A stretch of DNA of 23,282 bases from an uncultured Oscillospiraceae bacterium (GTDB taxonomy: Bacteria > Bacillota > Clostridia > Oscillospirales > Acutalibacteraceae). The first letter of the stretch is position 1. Each line of letters begins with the position of its first letter. Location of the stretch: assembly GCA_900547305.1 (NCBI GenBank), contig URGH01000040.1, positions 1 to 23,282 on the forward strand, in the 5' to 3' direction. This document shows, one piece after another, positions 6,679 through 14,953 of this stretch. The translations under genes were made by a program, and so were the position numbers. The notes beneath the pieces are model-generated. The model saw only the letters and a program-made list of their open reading frames with translations, had not been told where the DNA came from and ran no database searches.

Positions 6679-8022
6679 ATGAAACTTATCTACGGAGTCA
6701 AGGACAAACCAAGCTTCGGCAAAGTAATCGTTTTTGCTTTGCAGCAGCTGCTCGCAATTCTTGCGGCGACAATTGCGGTGCCTACAATAGTGCAGAACGG
6801 CATGTCGCAATCGGCAGCGCTTTTCGGCGCAGGTATAGGCACACTGGTATATCTTCTGTTCACAAAGTTCAGAAGTCCGGTATTTTTGGGTTCGTCATTC
6901 GCGTTTATCGGCTCAATGCTGGCGGCATTTGCCGGCGCAGCGTCTGCTAAAGCAGGCTATGTAGGCTTAATTCTCGGTGCGACATTTGCAGGTCTTGTAT
7001 ATGTTGTTATTGCAATCGCAGTTAAATTTGTCGGTGTAGACTGGATAAATAAATTGATGCCGGCAGTAGTTATAGGACCCACCGTTTCAATAATCGGCTT
7101 ATCCCTTGCGGCAAACGCGGTAAGCGATATTACCAAGGGCAAGGTGCTCGACGGCGAAGGCAACTCGGCTGCCAACCCGCTTATTTGCCTGCTGTGCGGA
7201 CTTATAACCCTTTTGGTTGTAACAATCTGCTCGGTTTACGGCAAGAAAATGGTAAAGCTTATTCCTTTCATTATAGGCATACTTGCGGGCTATGCAGCCG
7301 CGGCAATCTTTACGGTTATAGGCATTGCTACCGATAATCAGGCGCTCCAAATAATAAACTTTGAAGTATTTAAAAATATGAGCATAGTTTCCGTTCCCGA
7401 TTTCACCTTCTTTGAGGCGGCAAAGGGAATAAGCGAAATCAACGGTCAGTACATAGCAACGGTTGCGGTTGCGTATATTCCGGTTGCGTTCGTTGTGTTT
7501 GCTGAGCACATTGCAGACCACAAGAACCTTTCATCGGTAATTGAAAAGGATCTTCTTGAAGACCCGGGACTTCACAGAACCCTGCTCGGCGATGGCGTAG
7601 GTTCTATTGCCGGCGCTGTATTCGGCGGCTGCCCGAACACCACCTACGGCGAATCGGTAGGCTGCGTTGCAATAACCGGTAACGCTTCTGTTGTAACCAT
7701 ATTCGCAACGGCAATACTTGCAATTATAATTTCCTTCTTCGGTCCGTTTGTAACCTTCCTTTCCACAATTCCCAACTGCGTAATGGGCGGCGTGTGCGTA
7801 ACCCTTTACGGATTTATAGCCGTATCGGGTCTTAAAATGATACAGGAGGTTGACCTAAACGATAACAGAAATCTCTTTGTAGTGGCTGTAATCCTTATCT
7901 GCGGCATAGGCGGTCTTACCGTATCGTTCGGTAAAATCACAATCACCTCTATCGCCTGCGCGCTGATACTCGGTATAATCACAAACGTTATTCTCGGCAA
8001 CAAAAAGAACAAAGCCGAATAA
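6679..8022 (+). CDS. pyrP: Uracil permease, NCS2 family (UraA/PyrP)
   Basis: A 447-residue polytopic membrane protein of the nucleobase:cation symporter-2 family, expected to import uracil with a proton. Around a dozen or more hydrophobic segments fill the chain. Family marks: LQQLLAILAATIAVPTIV (21-38), LGSSFAFIGSM (70-80) in the broken helix, FAEHIADHKNL with the substrate-contacting glutamate at about 276, and GGCPNTTYGESVG with glutamate 325. The extension LDGEGNSAANPL (157-168) lies in a loop between helices. GGAGGAA precedes the start. Co-transcription with pyrR under the attenuator supports uracil rather than xanthine or urate as substrate. A strong terminator follows. The symbol uraA is equally used. 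Confidence 0.93.
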   Translation: MKLIYGVKDKPSFGKVIVFALQQLLAILAATIAVPTIVQNGMSQSAALFGAGIGTLVYLLFTKFRSPVFLGSSFAFIGSMLAAFAGAASAKAGYVGLILGATFAGLVYVVIAIAVKFVGVDWINKLMPAVVIGPTVSIIGLSLAANAVSDITKGKVLDGEGNSAANPLICLLCGLITLLVVTICSVYGKKMVKLIPFIIGILAGYAAAAIFTVIGIATDNQALQIINFEVFKNMSIVSVPDFTFFEAAKGISEINGQYIATVAVAYIPVAFVVFAEHIADHKNLSSVIEKDLLEDPGLHRTLLGDGVGSIAGAVFGGCPNTTYGESVGCVAITGNASVVTIFATAILAIIISFFGPFVTFLSTIPNCVMGGVCVTLYGFIAVSGLKMIQEVDLNDNRNLFVVAVILICGIGGLTVSFGKITITSIACALILGIITNVILGNKKNKAE

Positions 8023-8036
8023 ACAGATAAATTTAT

Positions 8037-8090
8037 AAATTTCGCCCGGCATTTCTCAAACGGAAATGTCGGGCGAAATTTTTTTATATA
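8037..8090 (+). terminator. Terminator of pyrR-uracil permease
   Basis: A stem of about 19 bp (8037-8055 with 8063-8081, one G-T pair) and a short loop are followed by a T-run up to 8086. It lies just after the permease stop. The A-run on the other side may also stop minus-strand readthrough. Confidence 0.9.
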
Positions 8091-8159
8091 CCGGATGCCG
8101 GACAGCAGACCGACACCCATAAGCTGCTTTTTTCTCGCATAGATTTTAGGCTTTCACCG

Positions 8160-8290
8160 GTTTAGTTAACAGCCCCTCAGTTTCGCTTACGCTCAACAGC
8201 GTCTCGGCTGCCGCCTCGGTCGCGGTGCTTCTGCTCCGCAGAGGTGTCCACCGGACACCCGCACCCTTACACAGGGGAGCCTATTTTGCA
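8160..8290. repeat. Dispersed intergenic repeat, copy 1
   Basis: A GC-rich noncoding block between the convergent permease and phoR genes. It begins with a CCCCTCAGT head (8173-8181) and ends with GGGGAGCCTA (about 8275-8284). Its middle (8201-8234) matches the last 32 bases of the window except for a two-base difference. A small GTGTCC/GGACAC hairpin lies at about 8247-8261. It has no open frame and looks like a REP/MITE-type genomic repeat. No clear terminator for phoR is seen, so this block may serve as one. Confidence 0.6.
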
Positions 8291-8352
8291 ATTTTATTAG
8301 CTTTTTCCTTTAAACTTAATCACGCAGGACTGAAAGGCTGAAACCGTCAGCT

Positions 8353-10017
8353 CTATTCGCTTTCCTTTTCGGGTAAAGTAATTGTTATTTCGGTGCCCTC
8401 GCCGAGTCGGCTTTCAGCCGAAATTTTACCGCCCAAGCTCAGCGCTATGTGCTTTACTATTGAAAGCCCAAGCCCCGTGCCGCCGCTTTGCTTTGAGCGG
8501 CTTTTATCCACACGGTAAAAGCGCTCAAAAATGCGGTCTATATGCTCGGGCGCTATGCCTATGCCCGTATCGCTTACCCGAATAAAGGCGCTGCCGCCCG
8601 CAGAGCCTACGGTCACCTTAACGCTGCCGTTCTCGCGGTTGTATTTTACCGCATTATCGCAAAGGTTGTAAATCATTTCAAAAATAAGCGATTTCCCGCC
8701 GTTCACAAGGGTGCTCTCACCCTCTGCCGTTACGGTTATTCCCGCTTTCTTTGCTACGCCCGAAATGCTCTTTACCGCGTCGTTTGCTACATCTAATATA
8801 TCTGTCGTTTCCGCTTTTTCAGCATCCTCCGCGCCCTCGTCAAGCTCTGAGAGCCTTATAATATCGTTCACAAGGGCAAGCAGGCGCGCTGCCTCGCGGT
8901 TAATATCTCCGCCGAAGCCCTTAACGTCCTCGGGCTTTACAATGCCGTTCATAAGCATATCGGATATTCCGCAAATTGAGGTGAGCGGGGTTTTAAGCTC
9001 GTGCGATACGTTCGCCGTAAATTCGCGGCGCAGCTTTTCGCGCTTTTCCTTTTCGGTTATATCAACAAGTAGTATGACCGCGCCGCAGGGCTCGCCGTTT
9101 TCATCGTAAACCGGGTTTGCGGTTATATTGAAGTATTTTCCGTCAAGCGGCAAAATGTCGTCGCCCGAGCGCTTTTCCTTAATATCGTCAAATATTTTTC
9201 TGAAAACCTCGCTGCGGTTGATGGTTAAAATATTGCTGCCGTTTATATCGCCCTGCGTTCCGAAGAACCTTTCGGTGCCCTTGTTGTGGGTTAAAATATT
9301 GCCGTTAATATCGGTAAGCACCAGACCCTCGCTCATATTTTCGGCAATCGCCTCAAATTCGCGGCGGCTGCGCGTGAGCTTTGCTATCTGGCGGTCAATT
9401 TTGCGGTTCTGCGCGTTTATTTTTGAAATAAGCGGCGAAAGTTCGCTGTATGCCGAGTCGGTCACGGGTCTGTCAAGGTCAATTTCGTTTATCGGCTTTA
9501 CTATTTTTTTAGCTATAACCGAGGCTAAAACATTTGCAAGCACAAACACCATAATCGCAATGGCGCAAATAGGCGGTAAAAGTTCCAGCACCACCGCCCA
9601 AACGGTAAGCGACGCGCCCGCAACGCGCAAAATATTGCCGTTTTTAAGCTTTTTTGCGTAATAGCAGGTCTTTTGCCCCAGGGTTTCCGAGCGGCGCGTA
9701 TCATACCCCTCGCCGTCAGTTTCCGCCTCTTTTACCTCACGGCGGCTCGAGTGGTTTTCCATAGCCTCGGGGTTGCTCTTGTTATCGTAAAGCACCTTGC
9801 CCGAGGGGTCTATAAGGGTTATTCGGTCGCTTATACTCGAATATTCGGAAAGGCTGTTTTGCTCTGCCGCAACGCTTATTATTTCCGCCTTGCTGCGCAG
9901 CTCCTTGTAGGATTTTTCATCGTATATCTGATATTGCACTCCAACCGTGAAAATAAGGCAGGCAAGCATTGTTATAACGGTTGAAATAAGTATTCCTCTG
10001 TAAATTTTTCCGGTCAT
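8353..10017 (-). CDS. phoR: Phosphate-responsive sensor histidine kinase PhoR
   Basis: A 554-residue membrane kinase that should phosphorylate the adjacent response regulator under phosphate limitation. Order: transmembrane helix 1 (about 8-28), extracytoplasmic sensor loop (30-140), helix 2 (about 142-166), linker/HAMP-like region (167-215), PAS domain (218-322, FEAIAENMSEGLVLTD onward), HisKA with H339 in VSHELKTPLTS, and HATPase with N-box N455 in NLCDNAVKYN, DTGIG (483-487) and GGTGLGLSIV (512-521). The architecture is that of Firmicutes PhoR. It is the last gene of the pst operon, 16 bp after phoP. Assignment as PhoR rests mainly on context. Confidence 0.9.
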   Translation of the reverse strand: MTGKIYRGILISTVITMLACLIFTVGVQYQIYDEKSYKELRSKAEIISVAAEQNSLSEYSSISDRITLIDPSGKVLYDNKSNPEAMENHSSRREVKEAETDGEGYDTRRSETLGQKTCYYAKKLKNGNILRVAGASLTVWAVVLELLPPICAIAIMVFVLANVLASVIAKKIVKPINEIDLDRPVTDSAYSELSPLISKINAQNRKIDRQIAKLTRSRREFEAIAENMSEGLVLTDINGNILTHNKGTERFFGTQGDINGSNILTINRSEVFRKIFDDIKEKRSGDDILPLDGKYFNITANPVYDENGEPCGAVILLVDITEKEKREKLRREFTANVSHELKTPLTSICGISDMLMNGIVKPEDVKGFGGDINREAARLLALVNDIIRLSELDEGAEDAEKAETTDILDVANDAVKSISGVAKKAGITVTAEGESTLVNGGKSLIFEMIYNLCDNAVKYNRENGSVKVTVGSAGGSAFIRVSDTGIGIAPEHIDRIFERFYRVDKSRSKQSGGTGLGLSIVKHIALSLGGKISAESRLGEGTEITITLPEKESE

Positions 10018-10033
10018 AAAAATACCCCTTTTG

Positions 10034-10693
10034 TCAAACTATTTTATAGCCGACTCCCCGTACTGTTCCTATAATATCTCCGCTCTCCCCGAGCTTTGAA
10101 CGCAGACTTCTTATGTGCACGTCCACCGTGCGGTTTTCACCGTCGTAATCGTAGCCCCATATATCGTTTAAAAGCTGGTCGCGCGTAAACACCGCGCCGC
10201 GGTTTTTAAGCAGCAGGCACAAAAGCTCGAATTCCTTTAGGGTAAGCTCGGTTTCCTTGCCGTCCACCGTTACAATATGCTTGGTCTTGTTTACATAAAG
10301 CTTGCCTACGGTGTACTCAACGTCTGCCGCTGCGGTTCTGCGCAGCAGCGCCTTTATGCGTGATATAAGCTCCATTGTGCCGAAAGGCTTGGCTATATAG
10401 TCGTCTGCACCGCTGTCAAGCCCTACCACCTTATCGTACTCGGTGGATTTAGCGGTTAACATAATAACAGGCAGCTGCTTTGTATCGGGGCGGGAACGCA
10501 GCCACTTCAAAACGGAAATTCCGTCCTCCTCGGGCAGCATTATATCAAGCAGGGCAATATCGGGCTTTTTATGCTCCACCGCCTCTTTAAAAAGCGACGG
10601 CAGCGGAAAGCCCTCCGCCTCCATTCCGGTTTGCCTTAACGCGTAAATCACAAACCGACGTATGCTCTCGTCGTCTTCTAGCAGATATACCAT
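10034..10693 (-). CDS. phoP: OmpR-family response regulator PhoP (PhoB-like)
   Basis: A 219-residue regulator with an N-terminal receiver (1-118) and a C-terminal winged-helix DNA-binding domain (about 125-219). The phosphorylated aspartate is D50 in ALLDIMLPEEDG; the acidic pocket is EDD at 6-8, with T80 in MLTAKS and K102 in YIAKPF. The effector domain shows LTLKEFELLCLL (150-161), the recognition-helix part NRTVDVHIRSLRSKLG (187-202) and VRGVGYKI. It should bind the TTAACA-type boxes upstream of pstS and activate the operon, including itself. It lies between phoU (22 bp upstream) and phoR. Naming as PhoP follows from the operon. Confidence 0.92.
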   Translation of the reverse strand: MVYLLEDDESIRRFVIYALRQTGMEAEGFPLPSLFKEAVEHKKPDIALLDIMLPEEDGISVLKWLRSRPDTKQLPVIMLTAKSTEYDKVVGLDSGADDYIAKPFGTMELISRIKALLRRTAAADVEYTVGKLYVNKTKHIVTVDGKETELTLKEFELLCLLLKNRGAVFTRDQLLNDIWGYDYDGENRTVDVHIRSLRSKLGESGDIIGTVRGVGYKIV

Positions 10694-10715
10694 TTTTCCA
10701 CGTCCCTTTTTTATT

Positions 10716-11354
10716 TTATCTGTGCGTGCCGGTAATTGAATATTCCACCCACTCGGCTATATTCACCGCATGGTCGCCTATGCGCTCAAGATATTTCGCA
10801 ATCATTAAAAGGTCAATGCAAAATTCGCCGTTGGCTTTATCCTCGGTTATAAGCTGCACAAGCTCATCCTTTACGCAGTCGAAAAGGTTATCCACCTTAT
10901 CGTCATACGCCATAACCGCGCGCGCCAGCTCCACATCCTTTTTAACAAAGGAGTCAACGCTGTCGGTCACCATTTCGGTGGCGGCGGCAGCCATATCCTT
11001 AATGTGAATTTTGCTTTTAACGTTGCTGTTTTTAATGAATTTCGCAATTTCGGCAATATCATATGCCTGGTCGCCTATGCGCTCCATATCCGAAATCATT
11101 TTAAGCGCGGAGGATATTACCCTTAAATCGCGCGCTACGGGCTGCTGCTCAAGCAGCAGTTTCATACAAATAGACTCAATATCCCGCTCCTTGCGGTTAA
11201 TTTCGTCCTCGGCTTCAACCGCCTTTTGGCAGAGCGCGTCGTCATCATCTAAAAAGCCCTTTACCGAGGCGCTTATGGCGTCCTCGCAGAGCGCGCCCAT
11301 TGTTATAAGCTCTAAATTCAGCTTTTCAAGCTGACTGTCAAATTTATTTCTCAT
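10716..11354 (-). CDS. phoU: Phosphate transport system regulatory protein PhoU
   Basis: A 212-residue helical protein of two PhoU repeats, each with the metal-binding motif ERIGD: residues 91-95 (SDMERIGDQAYDIAE) and 190-194 (KYLERIGDHAVNIAEW). PhoU links PstSCAB activity to the PhoR kinase, keeping it quiet when phosphate is plentiful, and acts at the inner face of the membrane. I chose ATG at 11354; an in-frame TTG at 11360 overlaps the pstB stop and has the better-spaced GGGAAGG site, so the real protein could be two residues longer. The tight junction with pstB indicates translational coupling. Confidence 0.95.
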   Translation of the reverse strand: MRNKFDSQLEKLNLELITMGALCEDAISASVKGFLDDDDALCQKAVEAEDEINRKERDIESICMKLLLEQQPVARDLRVISSALKMISDMERIGDQAYDIAEIAKFIKNSNVKSKIHIKDMAAAATEMVTDSVDSFVKKDVELARAVMAYDDKVDNLFDCVKDELVQLITEDKANGEFCIDLLMIAKYLERIGDHAVNIAEWVEYSITGTHR

Positions 11355-11356
11355 AA

Positions 11357-12106
11357 TCAACCGAACCTTCCCGTAATATAATCCTCGGTACGTTTATCCT
11401 GCGGGGTGGAGAACATTTTCTCGGTTTCGGAGTATTCTACCACCTCGCCCAAAAGGAAAAACGCCGTGTAATCGGAAATTCTTACCGCCTGCTGCATATT
11501 GTGCGTAACCATTATTATGGTATATTTCTTTTTAAGCTCAAGCGCAAGGTCTTCTATTTTAGAGGTAGAAATAGGGTCGAGCGCGCTTGTAGGCTCATCC
11601 ATTAAAAGCACCTCGGGCTTTACAGCCAGCGCGCGCGCAATGCAAAGGCGCTGCTGCTGCCCGCCCGACATTGCAAGGGCGCTCTTTTTAAGCACGTCCT
11701 TTGTTTCATCCCATATGGCGGCGTCGCGCAATGATTCCTCCACAATTTCATCCAGCTTTGCCTTTGAGCGTATGCCGTGGGTACGCGGACCGAAGGCTAT
11801 GTTATCATATATCGACATAGGAAACGGGTTAGGCTTTTGGAAAACCATTCCCACGCGCCGGCGCAGCATATTCACGTCCATATTACCGTAAATATCCTCG
11901 CCGTCCAGCAGCACCTCGCCCGTAATGCGGCAGCCCTCAACCAAATCGTTCATACGGTTAAGGGATTTAAGCAGGGTTGATTTACCGCAGCCCGAGGGCC
12001 CTATAAAGGCGGTTATGCTGTTTTCCCGCATGCCGAGATTTATATTTTTAAGCGCCTTAAAGTCATTATACCATAAATCAAGATTTTTTACAGTAAATTT
12101 TTCCAT
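11357..12106 (-). CDS. pstB: Phosphate ABC transporter ATP-binding protein PstB
   Basis: A 249-residue ABC ATPase, the usual PstB length. Walker A GPSGCGKST at 36-44 (K42), Q-loop Q90 in VFQKPNPFP (the PstB-specific context), signature MSGGQQQRL at 146-154, Walker B VLLMDEP with D170/E171, and switch H202 in MVTHNMQQ. SRYNDFKAL-type N-terminus (here LWYNDFKALKNINL) and the C-terminal DYITGRFG are PstB hallmarks. It powers phosphate import with PstA and PstC. The gene starts seven bases after pstA, with AAGGGG inside the pstA end, and its stop is next to the phoU start. Confidence 0.97.
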   Translation of the reverse strand: MEKFTVKNLDLWYNDFKALKNINLGMRENSITAFIGPSGCGKSTLLKSLNRMNDLVEGCRITGEVLLDGEDIYGNMDVNMLRRRVGMVFQKPNPFPMSIYDNIAFGPRTHGIRSKAKLDEIVEESLRDAAIWDETKDVLKKSALAMSGGQQQRLCIARALAVKPEVLLMDEPTSALDPISTSKIEDLALELKKKYTIIMVTHNMQQAVRISDYTAFFLLGEVVEYSETEKMFSTPQDKRTEDYITGRFG

Positions 12107-12112
12107 AGTTTT

Positions 12113-12985
12113 TTATTTCCCCTTTGCCGTAATTCTTTTAGCTATAAGACCCGACAGCATATTTATTATAAGCACCAGTATAAGCAGCACCACCGCCGTA
12201 GCGTATGCTTCGTTCATATAAAGCCCCTCGCTCAGTAGCGCGTACATATGAACAGAAAGCGTTCTGCCCGAGTGCATTAAATCCTTTGGTATTCCCGCAA
12301 CCGTGCCCGAGGTGTAAATAAGCGCCGCCGTTTCGCCCACAATTCTGCCGACCGAAAGTATAACGCCCGAGAGTATTCCTGGCACGGCGGAGGGCAGCAC
12401 AACCTTGAAAACCGTGCGCAGCCTGCCCGCGCCCAGCCCAAAGCTGCCCTCTCTGTATGCGTCGGGCACGCCGAGCAAGGCTTCTTCGGTAGTGCGCATC
12501 ATGGTAGGCAGTATCATAATAGCCAGCGTCAGCGCGCCCGAAAGCATTGATTGATGAAAATGGCAGGCAATAACGAATATTAAATACCCGAAAAGTCCGT
12601 AAACGATTGACGGTATTCCCGCAAGGGTTTCGGTTGTGACCCTTACCACCGAAACCAGCGTGTTGCCGCGCTTTGCGTACTCGGTTAAGTAAACCGCCGA
12701 GAAAATGCCTATGGGGGCTGCCAGTAAAAGGGACAGAGCCGTCATTATAACCGTGTTAATTATTGCGGGCATCATTGAAACGTTTTCGCTGTTGTACTGC
12801 CACTCAAAAAGCGAGGGCTTAATGTTCGGTACGCCCTTAATAAGTATATACGCCACAAGAAAAACCACAACCGCCGCCGTAAGCAAAGCCGCAAGCCAGG
12901 TTATAAGCAGCATAATAAGCGAGCCGGGGTGATTTTTGTAATTTATGAATTTTTGCTTTAAGGAGATTTTATTTACAGCGTCCAT
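12113..12985 (-). CDS. pstA: Phosphate ABC transporter permease PstA
   Basis: A 290-residue membrane protein with a long first transmembrane segment (about 22-50) and further hydrophobic helices. The EAA loop that contacts PstB is at about 178-204 (REGSFGLGAG through VFKVVLPSA), preceded by LAGIPSIVYGLFGY (121-134), a conserved PstA/PstC motif. ETAALIYTSG (218-227) distinguishes it as PstA. The ATG directly follows the pstC stop with no spacer (TAAATG), indicating translational coupling. It forms the channel with PstC. Confidence 0.95.
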   Translation of the reverse strand: MDAVNKISLKQKFINYKNHPGSLIMLLITWLAALLTAAVVVFLVAYILIKGVPNIKPSLFEWQYNSENVSMMPAIINTVIMTALSLLLAAPIGIFSAVYLTEYAKRGNTLVSVVRVTTETLAGIPSIVYGLFGYLIFVIACHFHQSMLSGALTLAIMILPTMMRTTEEALLGVPDAYREGSFGLGAGRLRTVFKVVLPSAVPGILSGVILSVGRIVGETAALIYTSGTVAGIPKDLMHSGRTLSVHMYALLSEGLYMNEAYATAVVLLILVLIINMLSGLIAKRITAKGK

Positions 12986-13846
12986 TTACTTTTTCTCCTT
13001 TTTAACAAGTGAAAACAAGAGGTTTATTATAAGAATAAACACGAACAGCACAACCGAGGTTGCTATAAGCGCCTCTCTGTGTAAATCGGCGGCGTAGCCC
13101 ATTTCAAGCACTATGTTGGAGGTGAGTGTGCGCACACCGCTGAAAATGCTTGTGGGTATTATAGCCTGGTTGCCCGCAACCATATTGACCGCCATAGCTT
13201 CGCCTATTGCCCTGCCTATTCCTAAAATAACGCCCGCCGTAATGCCCGATTTCGCCGCGGGCAGCACCGTTCTGTAAATGCTGCGCTCGTGCGTGGCACC
13301 CAGTGCTAAAGCGCCCTCGTAGTAGCTTTCGGGCACGGCGCGTATTGCCGCCTCGGAAACGCTTATAATGGTGGGCAAAATCATAATGCCTAACATTACA
13401 GAGGCGGTAAGCACGCTTTTGCCCGAGCCGCCGAACAAATTCTGCATTGCGGGCACAATTACCACCAGCCCGAAAAAGCCGTACACAATAGAGGGTATTC
13501 CCGCAAGCAGGTCAACTGCGGGCTTGAATATTTTGTAAAGCCCTTTGGGGCAAAAGCGCGCCAAAAACACCGCGCATAAAACGCCTATCGGCACACCTAT
13601 AATAATAGCACCCGCCGTAACGTAAATGCTGCCTATTATCATCGGCAGTATGCCGTAAAGGTCTTCAAGCGGCTTCCAGCGCTTACCGAGAAGAAAATTC
13701 GCAAAGCCTATTTTGTCCATGGTGGGTAATCCGTTTGAAAAGAGAAACACGCATATTAAAATTACCGATATAATGGAAACGCAGGCGCAGAGCATAAACA
13801 CAATGCGCATTGCCGTTTCTTTTATTTTTGAAATTGTTGTGTTCAT
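12986..13846 (-). CDS. pstC: Phosphate ABC transporter permease PstC
   Basis: A 286-residue membrane permease. Hydrophobic segments start at about 14-36; LAGIPSIVYGFFGLVVI is at about 114-130 and the EAA loop at about 176-202 (YEGALALGAT through YRTVLPAA). GRAIGEAMAVNMVAGN (211-226) is characteristic of PstC. I chose ATG at 13846 because AGGAG stands six bases upstream and the Pst family begins near here; the frame is open further, to 13927, but that would overlap the end of pstS and has no ribosome binding site. It is separated from pstS by a small hairpin and from pstA by nothing. Confidence 0.95.
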   Translation of the reverse strand: MNTTISKIKETAMRIVFMLCACVSIISVILICVFLFSNGLPTMDKIGFANFLLGKRWKPLEDLYGILPMIIGSIYVTAGAIIIGVPIGVLCAVFLARFCPKGLYKIFKPAVDLLAGIPSIVYGFFGLVVIVPAMQNLFGGSGKSVLTASVMLGIMILPTIISVSEAAIRAVPESYYEGALALGATHERSIYRTVLPAAKSGITAGVILGIGRAIGEAMAVNMVAGNQAIIPTSIFSGVRTLTSNIVLEMGYAADLHREALIATSVVLFVFILIINLLFSLVKKEKK

Positions 13847-13868
13847 AAATACTCCTGTTATGCGGCAA

Positions 13869-13888
13869 AGCCCTCGTGATTGAGGGCT
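13869..13888 (-). promoter_or_regulatory. Intercistronic hairpin between pstS and pstC
   Basis: AGCCCTC and GAGGGCT (7 bp, perfect) enclose a six-base loop in the 62-bp gap. There is no T-run on the minus strand, so full termination is unlikely. Such hairpins often protect the upstream message, which would raise PstS over the permeases. That role is an inference. Confidence 0.5.
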
Positions 13889-13908
13889 CGCCGGAAAGAG
13901 GTGATCTT

Positions 13909-14802
13909 TTATTTTATTTCGCTCCACTTGGTAAGTGAGCCGGTGTAGATGTTTTTGATCTGCTCGCTTGTAATCGCGTCAAGGGTGTTATCCTTATTTA
14001 CTATTACCGCAATGCCGTCAAGCGCAATCTTAATGGAGTTAAGTCCCGCTTCCTTTTCGCTGTCCTTTACATCACGCGACGCCATACCTATATCGTATAT
14101 TCCGTCAATCGCGCCTTTCATACCCGAGGATGAGTCGTTCTGCTGAACATCTATTGTAACATCGGGGTTTACCTTTACATATGCCTCTTTAAGCTTTTCC
14201 ATTACCGGTGTTACCGAGGAAGAACCGCCTATGGTAATCTTGCCTTTCTGACCGGAGGCTTTGTAAGCGCCTGTGTTGCCCTCGCTTATATAGCCGTTCT
14301 TTTCAACTACCGCCTGACCTTCTGCGCTGAGTATAAACTTGATAAAGTCGCTTGCAACTCCCGTAGCGTCGCCCTTGGTGGCAATGTTGAACGGACGTGA
14401 AACCTTGTAATCGCCGCTCTTTACGTTATCGGTGGTAGCTTCAGCGCCGTCAACCTTTAACGCCTTAACCTTGCTCGTATCAAGCGAGCCGAGCGAAATG
14501 TAACCGATAGCCGCCTTGTTGCCCTGAACCGTTGTAATCATAACCGAGGTGGAGTTTGTGGTTTCTGCGGTATCAATCGTTTTATCAACCTTTTTGCCGT
14601 CGGCGTTCTTTTCCTCTATTCCCAAAAGCTCAATAAACGCGCCGCGCGTGCCTGAGCCTTCCTCGCGGGTCAGTACCGATATTGCGTCCGTGCCCGTGCC
14701 TGTTCCGCTGTTTTTACTGTCTGTTACTTTGTCCGTGCCGCAGCCTGCAAGTGCAAATACCGTCATAACGGCTGCAAGACCTAAACTCAAAATTCTTTTC
14801 AT
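13909..14802 (-). CDS. pstS: Phosphate-binding lipoprotein PstS, circularly permuted
   Basis: A 297-residue lipoprotein: signal peptide 1-20 with lipobox LAGC (C21), then a Ser/Thr/Gly-rich linker. The order of the binding-protein halves is unusual. Residues 41-172 (ISVLTREEGSGTRGAF, IGYISLGSL, SRPFNIATKG, AEGQAVVEKNGYI) correspond to the part that usually comes second, and residues 188-297 (ITIGGSSSVTPVMEKL, IGMASRDVKD, ALDGIAVIVNKDN, IKNIYTGSLTKWSEI) to the part that usually comes first. The ligand loops GSGTR (49-53) and GSSSVTP (193-199) are both kept. The gene ends at a normal stop exactly where the usual protein would continue into VTREEGSGTR. It heads the pst operon with AAGGAG nine bases before the ATG. 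The function should be phosphate capture at the cell surface. Confidence 0.92.
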   Translation of the reverse strand: MKRILSLGLAAVMTVFALAGCGTDKVTDSKNSGTGTGTDAISVLTREEGSGTRGAFIELLGIEEKNADGKKVDKTIDTAETTNSTSVMITTVQGNKAAIGYISLGSLDTSKVKALKVDGAEATTDNVKSGDYKVSRPFNIATKGDATGVASDFIKFILSAEGQAVVEKNGYISEGNTGAYKASGQKGKITIGGSSSVTPVMEKLKEAYVKVNPDVTIDVQQNDSSSGMKGAIDGIYDIGMASRDVKDSEKEAGLNSIKIALDGIAVIVNKDNTLDAITSEQIKNIYTGSLTKWSEIK

Positions 14803-14835
14803 TTCTTTTTATCTCCTTTTCATTTGTCTGACCCT

Positions 14836-14890
14836 ATTATATTTCCCCTATGTTAAGTCTGTAATCAAAGTAATGTTAAATCCGTGTTAA
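14836..14890 (-). promoter_or_regulatory. Pho-regulated promoter of the pst operon with PhoP boxes
   Basis: On the minus strand, TATAAT (14836-14841) lies 33 bp before the pstS start. There is no good -35; instead TTAACA stands at 14885-14890, 14874-14879 and 14851-14856, with ATTACA at 14860-14865. The first two are 11 bp apart (5-bp gaps), the spacing known for PhoP boxes in Bacillus. The last one ends nine bases before the -10. Activation by phosphorylated PhoP under phosphate limitation is the likely regulation. Confidence 0.75.
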
Positions 14891-14925
14891 ATATCGTCTT
14901 AAAAAATTCTTAAAACTTTTCCCTG

Positions 14926-14953
14926 TTGTTTTTTTGAAAATATGTGTTATAAT
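14926..14953 (+). promoter_or_regulatory. Promoter of the LtaS-like operon
   Basis: An extended -10 (TG-T-TATAAT, hexamer 14948-14953) with a weak TTGTTT (14926-14931) 16 bp upstream. It diverges from the pstS promoter; the PhoP boxes lie 36-75 bp upstream of this -35. Confidence 0.65.

Noticed and set aside
9128..9661. Plus-strand open frame of 177 codons opposite phoR
   Set aside because: Antisense to the PAS/HAMP part of the kinase, Ser/Ile/Phe-rich shadow translation, no start signals.
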